Source: Candidatus Omnitrophota bacterium (GTDB taxonomy: Bacteria; Omnitrophota; Koll11; Aquiviventales; Aquiviventaceae). Taken from it: a stretch of 5,151 bases of DNA. Both the position numbers and the translations under genes were made by a program. Location: the NCBI GenBank assembly GCA_023247285.1, contig JAHFGU010000121.1, forward strand, positions 1 to 5,151, read 5' to 3'. Positions 1-5,151 of this stretch are shown here, one piece after another; position 1 is the first letter of the stretch, and each line of letters begins with the position of its first letter. A model generated the notes under the pieces. The model searched no databases. It was not told the DNA's origin and saw only the letters and a list, made by a program, of their open reading frames with translations.

Positions 1-290
1 TCCTCCATCGGCAGCCATTCGAGGCCATGCGGCCACCACCGGCCTCGCAGCCGCGAGGAGCCGCACCACCGGACCACCCCTGTGGCGATGACCGGCTCGC
101 GGTCCTCGCCGGGAAGCTGCACACTGAGCGTAATGCGCTCCCCCACCTGGTGCGCCTTCCGCGCGAACAGCCCGGCGCCCCGCTCGCTGAGATTCATGAG
201 CTGGCCGTCGCGGGGGAGAAAATCTTCGGCGGGACAATACTGCGTGCGGCTTTTGAAGGGAATCCGGAGCGTGCCGCGCCGCTCCTGCAT
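1..290 (-). CDS. PilZ-domain protein (partial, C-terminus beyond left edge)
   Basis: Reading leftward from ATG at 290, 96 codons are open and run off the window edge. The start is MQERRGTLRIPF. It contains the two signatures of cyclic-di-GMP-binding PilZ domains: an RxxxR motif (R5 to R9) and an NxSxxG motif (N33-L-S-E-R-G38). Later it shows the usual GxVxW strand (residues 71-75, GVVRW) and an HGLEW strand near residue 88. Both ligand motifs are intact, so cyclic-di-GMP binding is likely; the output is unknown. The start codon overlaps the stop of the upstream 683-residue gene (TGATG, one shared base), with only a weak GAGG four bases before that overlap, so translation is probably coupled. 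The gene is the third of an apparent operon whose second product also ends in a PilZ domain. What follows residue 96 cannot be seen, so it may be a single-domain protein or a larger one. Confidence 0.85.
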   Translation of the reverse strand, partial: MQERRGTLRIPFKSRTQYCPAEDFLPRDGQLMNLSERGAGLFARKAHQVGERITLSVQLPGEDREPVIATGVVRWCGSSRLRGRWWPHGLEWLPME

Positions 291-2341
291 CACGCCTCGT
301 CCCCGTTGGAGGCCGCCGCGGCGGCTTCGGCGGTCGATGCGGTCAGCAGATCGCGCAGCCGCTTGCGCGAGGCGTCAGAGAGGCCAAGAAACTTCCATCC
401 GCTACGAAAGCCGGCCTCGGTCTCCGCGGAGCGCTGCCAGACGGCTTCGATGTTTGACTGGATCGGCCGGCGGCCGGAGACGCTCAATCGGGCGCGCAAT
501 CCGCCGGTGGGCAGCTCCTGCTCGCTGCGCAAGCCGGCCCCCTCGTCGCTGAGATCTTGCGGCGACCCGCTGAACAGCGTACCGGTGCCGCCACGCAGCT
601 CGAGATGAATGGCCGGGCGCGCGCGGCGGAGGGACCGGCGCCGCTCTTTGGCGGCCGCCGCCTGCAGCGTCGTCACCTGCTGCCGCAGCTGCCGGATCGC
701 ATCCTCGAGGGCGCGTTCGCGGGCGGCAGCCTGCTGCAGCTGCTGCTGGAGCTCGGCGAGCTGGCGCTCCATCGCCTCGCTGCGCACGCGCTCTTCCCCG
801 AGGTACCAGCTGGTTTCATCCCGTTCGCGCTCGGCTGACTCAAGCCGCTGGGCGCTTTCCTGCAGTACCGCCAGCTGCGCGCCCAGATGGTTGGCGCGCT
901 CCTGCGCCTCCCCAAGATACCACTGGCTTTCTTCCCATTGTTTGCGGAGCATGGCCGCGTCCTGCTCCCACCGCTGCAGGTCGGCCTCGTGCCGCCGGAG
1001 TTGCTGCGACGCTTCTTCGATCTGTGTTTCCAACTTGGCCGTCTTCGCGCGCTCCTCCCCGAGGTACCAGCTCGCTTCATTGCGCTGCGTGCGCAGGGTG
1101 TCCAACTCTTCCGCATATTGGCGCAGGGTGTCTTTGGCTTCGTCCAGCCGCGCCTGCTGCTGCTCAAGCTGACGGGCGTAATACTCGCTGCCGGCGCCGA
1201 GGCTGAGCAGTGCAGCCAACTGCTCCCGGCCGATCAGGGTAACGTGATGCTGTTTGGCCATGCGCTGCGCCGGCACAGTGAAAGAGCCGGACGCCACCAG
1301 CACGCCCTGGACCAGCTTGGCCTCGCCGAGCACGGTCATGAAGCGTTCGACCGTTTGCTTTTCAAAAAACGGACCATACCAGACAAACAGCAGCCCGCTC
1401 TTGACGCCGTCTTTGATGACGATGCGAAACGTGCCGTACGGCGGCTTGGCAAGATCTTGCTCCAAGACCAGCTGGTAGCCCTGGCGTTCGAACGCGCGCC
1501 AGACGAGTTGATCGATGAGCACCGCCCCAGACGGCAGCCGCGGACCTGCTGGAAACGCGTGCCGCCTGCGCCACCGGGCCAGTACGAGCGTGGAGCCGAT
1601 CAGCCACGCGGCGATGCCCAGCAGGAGGATCCCGATGATGGCGATGCGGGCTGCGCTGGATCTGGGCGCTGGCGGGACGGCGGGCGAGGAGGACGGCGCG
1701 CTGGACGGGTTCGGGCGAGGCCAGGACGGCGCCTCGCCGGAGACCAGGTCAACGGGCCCATAACCCGTCGGGTGCACTGGCCGCAGCGGCACCGGGGTGG
1801 CTTGCGCAAGCGCCTCCTGCATCGCCCGGAACCGCTCGCTGATGCTGGCCATCCCTGACCCGGTGAGGATGGTGCCCTGCCCCAACCCGACTTCGATGGA
1901 GGCGCTGCTGATAGACACCGGATGCTCGATCTCAATGGCGATGCGGCCTGCGTCGGCGCGGATCTGGTAGGTGTACGGCCCGCTCAGCTGCACCTGGAGC
2001 GCGCGCAGGAATCGCTTGCCGCCGCTCCCCTCATACTGCGCGGCGATGGATTGGATCGGGCCCGCTGAGATGACGGCTCGTTCCGGCAGCGACGCGAGCA
2101 CACGCCGCGGCGGAAATTGAATCCGGATCGTCGGCGGCCGGTTGACCCAGCGGGTCTGGATGGGCACCGGGGCGTCGGTATCGATTTTCAGCAGCACCAG
2201 CGTCCGGCTTCTCGCGGTGGCGTCCCCGGTTTCGGCTGCCACCGCGGCATGCGGGCGCGCGAGAACCGCCAGGCCGCTGAGGGCCAGCGCGCATCCGAAC
2301 GCGGCGCGGCGCCGCGCGCTAGAGCAGCCGGACAAGATCAT
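290..2341 (-). CDS. Membrane protein: AMIN-like, TM, inactive Mrr-like, coiled coil with WYLGE repeats, PilZ
   Basis: This is a 683-residue protein. Residues 10-36 form a signal peptide (RRR, hydrophobic core, AVAA cleavage-like site). Residues 47-140 resemble an AMIN domain, the beta-rich envelope-targeting module of PilQ and AmiC proteins (VNRPPTIRIQF, then alternating strands to IAIEIE). A Pro/Ser-rich linker (about 203-228) precedes a transmembrane helix (232-255) ended by RWRRR, so the following part should be cytoplasmic. Residues 270-380 match the Mrr restriction-endonuclease fold, best seen in SFTVPAQRMA and VTLIGREQLAALL, but the expected Asp and QxK catalytic positions are not apparent. 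Residues 385-565 are coiled coil with three WYLGE motifs. Residues 566-668 are a PilZ domain with RxxxR (R568/R572 or R569/R573) and DLSDEG (596-601). An in-frame TGA immediately precedes the ATG, so no longer start exists; a TTG two codons in fits the ribosome binding site better. The exact function is unknown; a cyclic-di-GMP-responsive envelope protein is inferred. Confidence 0.92.
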   Translation of the reverse strand: MILSGCSSARRRAAFGCALALSGLAVLARPHAAVAAETGDATARSRTLVLLKIDTDAPVPIQTRWVNRPPTIRIQFPPRRVLASLPERAVISAGPIQSIAAQYEGSGGKRFLRALQVQLSGPYTYQIRADAGRIAIEIEHPVSISSASIEVGLGQGTILTGSGMASISERFRAMQEALAQATPVPLRPVHPTGYGPVDLVSGEAPSWPRPNPSSAPSSSPAVPPAPRSSAARIAIIGILLLGIAAWLIGSTLVLARWRRRHAFPAGPRLPSGAVLIDQLVWRAFERQGYQLVLEQDLAKPPYGTFRIVIKDGVKSGLLFVWYGPFFEKQTVERFMTVLGEAKLVQGVLVASGSFTVPAQRMAKQHHVTLIGREQLAALLSLGAGSEYYARQLEQQQARLDEAKDTLRQYAEELDTLRTQRNEASWYLGEERAKTAKLETQIEEASQQLRRHEADLQRWEQDAAMLRKQWEESQWYLGEAQERANHLGAQLAVLQESAQRLESAERERDETSWYLGEERVRSEAMERQLAELQQQLQQAAARERALEDAIRQLRQQVTTLQAAAAKERRRSLRRARPAIHLELRGGTGTLFSGSPQDLSDEGAGLRSEQELPTGGLRARLSVSGRRPIQSNIEAVWQRSAETEAGFRSGWKFLGLSDASRKRLRDLLTASTAEAAAAASNGDEA
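795..1072 (-). repeat. Repeated WYLGE motif segments inside the 683-aa gene
   Basis: The coiled-coil region carries three copies of a motif of the form E-x-S-x-WYLGE-x. Copy 1 has Trp425 (codon at 1067-1069), copy 2 Trp474 (920-922) and copy 3 Trp512 (806-808). Copies 1 and 3 both read SWYLGEER; copy 2 reads SQWYLGEAQ. At DNA level copies 1 and 3 share 17 identical bases (1056-1072 and 795-811), while copy 2 has diverged. Trp-to-Trp spacing is 49 then 38 residues, so only the first interval is a whole number of heptads. The pattern suggests internal duplication, followed by selection to keep the aromatic-glycine motif. Confidence 0.85.
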
Positions 2342-2996
2342 TCACCTGAACCCGGGCTGCCTGCCACTCCGGCAAGAGTGTCGCCGCGCACACCGCTTCC
2401 TGCACCCGCTCGATGCGCGCTTTGGCCAGCAACTGATTGTCGCGGAAAATCGAAACCGTGTCGCCGATCTTGACCACGCCCCAGCCCAAGTCAATGACGA
2501 TGAACTGCCAGGCCTCATGCACGGACAGGACGCGGCCGGTCTGCATCCCGCTCGCCGCATCCCGGACCAGAATCCGCTCCAACTCCACCGAGGCCGCCGG
2601 CGCGCCCGTCGCCGGGCCGCCGCCATGCTGCAGGGAGAGGGAAAGCTCGCCTTGAAGCTGGTTCATCTGTTCCTGCATCGCGGCCAGGCGCTGTTGCAGC
2701 TCCTGCACGTGGCGCGTCTCCTCAGTCAGCCGACCGACCGCTTCCTCGAGCCGGCCGCGCAGGGTGCCGAGGGCGTCCGTGAGCTCCTGCGACCGGCCTT
2801 GCTCCTTGGCGAGGCTGTCCTGCAGCTTTTGATGCGTCGCCAACACTTCGCCGTACTGCAGCTCCACTTGCTGCCGCTCCGCCACGGCGTGGCGGTACCG
2901 CCCTTCCGCGCCGCGGCGCGCCAGGTCTTCGCCTGCGACCGCCGTCGCTAATCCTACGGCCCCGATCACGGCCATCCATTGTCCGGTCTTACTCAC
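2319..2996 (-). CDS. Membrane-anchored coiled-coil protein with FlgT-C-like beta domain
   Basis: This is a 225-residue protein starting at GTG (2996). A perfect AGGAGG lies five bases upstream, which favours this start over the ATG at codon 8. Residues 7-22 are a hydrophobic segment (signal peptide or anchor, with a weak AVAG site). Residues 24-118 are Gln/Glu/Leu-rich coiled coil. A Gly/Ala/Pro linker (124-135) leads to a compact beta-rich domain at 150-225 of the form GRVLSV...FIVIDLG...VKIGDTVSIFRD...ARIERV...VQVNDLVRLL. That layout (an 'ID-G, GD, interval, x-ND-V' series) resembles the FlgT C-terminal type of domain; this is pattern recognition, not a search result. It is the first gene of an operon: its TAG stop lies 23 bases inside the next coding region. 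It may form a complex with the 683-residue coiled-coil membrane protein. No enzymatic motif is visible. Confidence 0.88.
   Translation of the reverse strand: MSKTGQWMAVIGAVGLATAVAGEDLARRGAEGRYRHAVAERQQVELQYGEVLATHQKLQDSLAKEQGRSQELTDALGTLRGRLEEAVGRLTEETRHVQELQQRLAAMQEQMNQLQGELSLSLQHGGGPATGAPAASVELERILVRDAASGMQTGRVLSVHEAWQFIVIDLGWGVVKIGDTVSIFRDNQLLAKARIERVQEAVCAATLLPEWQAARVQVNDLVRLL
2342..2347 (-). promoter_or_regulatory. Ribosome binding site AGGTGA, favours a TTG start for the 683-aa gene
   Basis: AGGTGA directly abuts the ATG at 2341, too close to serve it. It is six bases from an in-frame TTG at 2335-2333 (codon 3). Starting at TTG would give a 681-residue protein beginning at the LSGCSSARRR segment and would leave the signal peptide unchanged. 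I kept the ATG coordinate for the gene, but consider the TTG at least as likely. Confidence 0.5.
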
Positions 2997-3001
2997 CCTG
3001 C

Positions 3002-3007
3002 CCTCCT
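3002..3007 (-). promoter_or_regulatory. Strong ribosome binding site for the 225-aa gene
   Basis: A perfect AGGAGG lies five bases (GCAGG) before the GTG start at 2996. It fixes the non-ATG start and suggests efficient initiation for the first gene of the operon. It is 26 bases beyond the hairpin stem at 3033-3062, so folding in the leader could in principle affect access to it. Confidence 0.85.
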
Positions 3008-3028
3008 GCGCCTGCCAGATGACAACAC

Positions 3029-3062
3029 AAAACCCCCCAACGACATTGCGTCCGTTGGGGGG
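3029..3062 (-). terminator. Intrinsic terminator or leader attenuator hairpin
   Basis: On the minus strand CCCCCCAACG (3062-3053) pairs perfectly with CGTTGGGGGG (3042-3033) around a 10-base loop, and is followed at once by TTTT and then GTGTT. The plus strand has no T run after the stem, so it works in the minus direction only. It lies 85 bases past the tRNA-Leu gene and 36 bases before the next start codon. It most simply ends the cobO-ilvD-tRNA transcript. Because a promoter is predicted upstream of it, it may also be a conditional terminator in the leader of the 225-aa gene. The T run is short, so efficiency is uncertain. Confidence 0.75.
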
Positions 3063-3115
3063 AGCCTGAAGCGTTCGTCAGAGGGGTGTGTCACTGTCGC
3101 AACTCGCTAGGTCAC

Positions 3116-3144
3116 ACAGTAGCAAGTGTTGCGTGCGTTGTCAA
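3116..3144 (-). promoter_or_regulatory. Predicted sigma70-type promoter for the PilZ operon
   Basis: On the minus strand TTGACA (3144-3139), a perfect -35 box, is followed by a 17-base spacer and TACTGT (3121-3116), a -10 box with T1, A2 and T6 conserved. A TG one base upstream of it (3124-3123) makes an extended -10. The start of transcription would fall near 3109, giving a leader of about 113 bases before the GTG at 2996. The -35 box begins only three bases after the tRNA discriminator base. The AT content here is higher than in the surrounding genes. It is predicted from consensus only. Confidence 0.6.
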
Positions 3145-3147
3145 TAA

Positions 3148-3229
3148 TGCAGGGAGGGGGAGTTGAACCCCCACGCCTTTCGGCAATAGGCCCTCAACCT
3201 ATCGTGTCTGCCAGTTCCACCATCCCTGC
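3148..3229 (-). tRNA. tRNA-Leu (anticodon GAG)
   Basis: This is an 82-base class II tRNA with all arms present. The acceptor stem pairs GCAGGGA (3229-3223) with TCCCTGC (3155-3149). The D arm has GTG/CAC around a loop containing TGG. The anticodon stem ATAGG/CCTAT encloses the loop TTGAGGG, giving anticodon GAG at 3195-3193. The long variable arm (GCC-GAAA-GGC) is typical of leucine tRNAs, and the T arm is GGGGG-TTCAACT-CCCCC. The discriminator base is A at 3148, as expected for leucine. The next bases are TTA, so CCA must be added after transcription. It reads CUC and CUU codons. It sits 19 bases after ilvD on the same strand and may be processed from the same transcript. Confidence 0.97.
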
Positions 3230-3248
3230 GTAGGCCGCCACCAGCAGT

Positions 3249-5003
3249 CTAGCGCGCGCGATGCGCGACGGCAACCGTGTTGTGGGACCGGCGGCGCGCG
3301 GTCCGCGGCGCTGGCCCTCGTGCCGGCACCGGCGCGGTGACAGCACCATCGGACGCGGAGGAGACGAGCGCAGCGTACTTGGCCATCACGCCGGTCGTGT
3401 AGGCGGGCGCCGGGGCGCGCCACGCCGCCTGCCGGCGCGCGCGCTCAGCCGCCGACACGCGCAGGTCCACGCGGCGCGCCTCCACATCGAAGCGGATACG
3501 GTCTCCGTCGCGCACCAGCGCGATCGGCCCGCCGCGCGCCGCCTCCGGCGCCACGTGCCCGGCCATCAAGCCGCGCGTGGCCCCGGAGAAGCGCCCGTCG
3601 GTAAGCAAAGCGACGGATCCCCCGAGCCCCTGCCCCACGAGTGCCGCGGTGACCGCCAGCATCTCGCGCATGCCGGGCCCGCCTTTGGGGCCCTCGTACC
3701 GGATGACGACGACGTCGCCGGGATGGATCTGCCGGCGCTGCACCGCCGCAAACGCGTCTTCTTCGCAATCGAAGACGCGCGCCGGCCCCTCATGGCGCAG
3801 CGGCTCGTGGCCGGTGATTTTCACGACGCAGCCGTCCGGGGCGAGGCTGCCGCGCAGGATGACTAGCCCTCCGCTGGGCTTGAGCGGACGCGCCGCCGGC
3901 CGCACCACCGGCTGGCCTGCCCGCTCCTTCGCGCGCCGCGCTTCCTCGCCGATCGTGCGGCCCGTGACCGTGAGCGCGCCGGCATGCAGCCGGCCGGCTT
4001 CCAGCAACCGCTTGGCCACGACCCCCACCCCGCCGGCCGCGTACAGATCGGTGGCCACATACCGCCCCCACGGCTTCAGGTCCGCGAGCAGCGGCGTGCG
4101 GCGGCTGATCCGCTCGAACTCATCAATGTCCAGGGGAACGCCCGCCTCGCGCGCAAGCGCCAACAGATGCAGCACGGCGTTCGTCGAACCGCCGGTCGCG
4201 GCGACCGCGGCGATGGCGTTTTCGAGCGCGTGGCGCGTCACAATCCGGCGCGGCCGCAGATCCCGCCGCAACAGGTCCATCACCAGGCGCCCGGCCTTCA
4301 CGGCGACCTGGGCTTTCGCCGGATGCATCGCCGGGACGCTGGCGCTGCCCATCGGCGAGAGCCCGAGCACTTCGATGGCCATCGCCATCGTGTTCGCGGT
4401 GAACTGGCCGCCGCACGCGCCAGGCCCTGGGCACGCCACGTCTTCCAGCGCATGCAGGTCCTTGGGGGACATGCGGCCGGCGGCGCACGACCCCACGGCC
4501 TCGAACACATCCTGGATCGTGACGTCGCGGCCGCGGAACCGGCCCGGCGCGATGGAGCCGCCGTAGAGCATCAGGGACGGCAGATTGAGACGGATCAGCG
4601 CCATGGCAGCACCCGGGATCGTCTTGTCGCAGCCGACCAGCGCCACCACGCCGTCAAAGAGGTGCCCGCGGACGACGAGCTCGATCGAATCCGCCACCAC
4701 TTCGCGGCTGATGAGCGACGCCTTCATGCCCTCGGTGCCCATGGCGATCCCGTCCGACACCGCGATCGTGTTGAACTCGATCGGGGTGCCGCCTGCCGCC
4801 CGGACCCCGACCTTCACCTGCTCCGCCAAGCGGCGCAGGTGGAAGTTGCACGGCATCACCTCGATCCACGTGTTGGCGATCGCGATGAGCGGCCGGCGCA
4901 GGTCCGCATCGGTGAAGCCGATCCCCTTGAGCATGGCGCGGCTGGGTGCGCGGTCCAGGCCGTCCACCAGCACGCGGCTGTGCGCGCGCGCATGTGAAGA
5001 CAT
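3249..5003 (-). CDS. ilvD: Dihydroxy-acid dehydratase IlvD
   Basis: IlvD dehydrates 2,3-dihydroxy-isovalerate and 2,3-dihydroxy-3-methylvalerate to the 2-keto acids that lead to valine, leucine, isoleucine and pantothenate. It is a cytoplasmic iron-sulfur enzyme. The 584 residues are in the usual range for the family. Visible landmarks are C52 (MPCNFHL), D84 (VSDGIAMG), the cluster and metal site C125-D126-K127 (GCDKTIPG), CPGPGACGG with C197, [17 protein letters not shown] (269-279), and the C-terminal [11 protein letters not shown] with S473. The three cysteines at 52, 125 and 197 match the [2Fe-2S] type rather than [4Fe-4S]; this is inferred from position. ATG at 5003 overlaps the cobO stop (TGATG), with AAGGAG ten bases before it. 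The family core ends near residue 557 ([10 protein letters not shown]); the last 27 or so residues are an extra arginine-rich tail. Confidence 0.97.
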   Translation of the reverse strand: MSSHARAHSRVLVDGLDRAPSRAMLKGIGFTDADLRRPLIAIANTWIEVMPCNFHLRRLAEQVKVGVRAAGGTPIEFNTIAVSDGIAMGTEGMKASLISREVVADSIELVVRGHLFDGVVALVGCDKTIPGAAMALIRLNLPSLMLYGGSIAPGRFRGRDVTIQDVFEAVGSCAAGRMSPKDLHALEDVACPGPGACGGQFTANTMAMAIEVLGLSPMGSASVPAMHPAKAQVAVKAGRLVMDLLRRDLRPRRIVTRHALENAIAAVAATGGSTNAVLHLLALAREAGVPLDIDEFERISRRTPLLADLKPWGRYVATDLYAAGGVGVVAKRLLEAGRLHAGALTVTGRTIGEEARRAKERAGQPVVRPAARPLKPSGGLVILRGSLAPDGCVVKITGHEPLRHEGPARVFDCEEDAFAAVQRRQIHPGDVVVIRYEGPKGGPGMREMLAVTAALVGQGLGGSVALLTDGRFSGATRGLMAGHVAPEAARGGPIALVRDGDRIRFDVEARRVDLRVSAAERARRQAAWRAPAPAYTTGVMAKYAALVSSASDGAVTAPVPARGPAPRTARRRSHNTVAVAHRAR

Positions 5004-5151
5004 CAGTAATCTACTCCTTGCTGTGCTGGGATCTTGCGCTGCCAGGGATGCTTGATTTCCGTCATCTCGGTCACAAGATCCGCGCGGTCCACGAGCGCCT
5101 GCGGCGCGTTGCGGCCGGTCAACACCAGGTGCAGCGCAGGCGGCTTCGCCT
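5003..5151 (-). CDS. cobO: Cob(I)alamin adenosyltransferase, CobO/BtuR family (partial, C-terminal 48 residues)
   Basis: The last 48 codons of a gene entering from the right edge end at TGA (5005-5003). The peptide contains [22 protein letters not shown] and the terminal AQQGVDY, which together match the C-terminus of the CobO/CobA/BtuR family of corrinoid adenosyltransferases. These P-loop enzymes transfer the 5'-deoxyadenosyl group of ATP to reduced cobalamin or cobinamide, in coenzyme B12 synthesis or salvage. The nucleotide-binding N-terminus is outside the window. The stop codon overlaps the ilvD start by one base, so the two genes are probably co-transcribed. The frame was read directly from the reverse complement. 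Confidence 0.9.
   Translation of the reverse strand, partial: AKPPALHLVLTGRNAPQALVDRADLVTEMTEIKHPWQRKIPAQQGVDY
5014..5019 (-). promoter_or_regulatory. Ribosome binding site for ilvD
   Basis: AAGGAG lies within the last codons of cobO, ten bases before the ilvD ATG at 5003. The spacing is somewhat long, but there is no nearer candidate start, and translational coupling through the TGATG overlap would help. Confidence 0.65.

Noticed and set aside
1180..1540. A defence-system reading of the Mrr-like domain (type IV restriction).
   Set aside because: The catalytic residues are not visible, the domain is in a membrane protein beside PilZ and coiled-coil modules, and no defence genes are nearby.
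27..1858. Long plus-strand open frames opposite the 683-aa and PilZ genes (for example 887-1858).
   Set aside because: Their translations are low-complexity Arg/Ala/Ser-rich with no domain, and they mirror codon bias of the minus-strand genes, whose domains are clear.
2324..2335. An LSGC sequence at residues 3-6 of the 683-aa protein that looks like a lipoprotein box.
   Set aside because: It lies before the positively charged and hydrophobic parts of the signal peptide, where a lipoprotein signal peptidase could not use it.
2993..3094. A 33-codon open frame (GTG at 3094 to TGA at 2993) on the minus strand across the leader hairpin, its stop overlapping the GTG start of the 225-aa gene.
   Set aside because: It has no ribosome binding site and no run of regulatory codons, and open frames of this length are common in GC-rich DNA. 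It could be a leader peptide only if conserved in relatives.
3148..3229. The tRNA-Leu gene as an integration site for a mobile element.
   Set aside because: I found no repeat of the tRNA 3' end elsewhere in the window and no integrase gene. Base composition does not change sharply on either side, apart from the short promoter region.
3577..4997. Long plus-strand open frames opposite ilvD (3577-4566 and 3984-4997).
   Set aside because: They are antisense shadows of a well-conserved ilvD gene, with no recognisable motifs.

Overview
All genes in this window lie on the minus strand, so it is best read from right to left. The DNA is strongly GC-rich, the genes are tightly packed with stop/start overlaps, and the tRNA gene does not encode its CCA end. 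I see no mobile element, CRISPR array or phage gene. This looks like bacterial chromosome. The signal-peptide and AMIN-domain protein, together with two PilZ domains, suggests a diderm bacterium that uses cyclic-di-GMP. I cannot name a phylum with confidence from the sequence alone.

Right part (3148-5151), metabolic block. The C-terminal 48 residues of a cob(I)alamin adenosyltransferase (cobO/btuR family) overlap by one base with a complete dihydroxy-acid dehydratase gene (ilvD, 584 aa), which carries its iron-sulfur and metal ligands. Nineteen bases beyond the ilvD stop is a tRNA-Leu gene with anticodon GAG.

Middle (about 2997-3147), control region. Just after the tRNA there is a good sigma70-type promoter: TTGACA, 17-base spacer, TACTGT with an upstream TG. 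It is followed by a perfect 10-bp hairpin with a short T run, and then an AGGAGG ribosome binding site. The hairpin can end the cobO-ilvD-tRNA transcript. If the promoter is used, the hairpin also lies in the leader of the next operon and could attenuate it.

Left part (1-2996), an apparent three-gene operon with overlapping genes. The first product (225 aa) has an N-terminal membrane or signal segment, a long coiled coil and a C-terminal beta-rich domain resembling the FlgT C-terminal type. The second (683 aa, or 681 from a TTG start) has an unusual order of parts: signal peptide, AMIN-like domain, Pro/Ser linker, transmembrane helix, Mrr-like domain without recognisable catalytic residues, coiled coil with three WYLGE repeats, and a C-terminal PilZ domain. 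The third is a PilZ-domain protein cut by the left edge. I infer a membrane-spanning, cyclic-di-GMP-responsive assembly linking an envelope-binding domain to cytoplasmic sensing. The 683-residue architecture is the most novel-looking item here.
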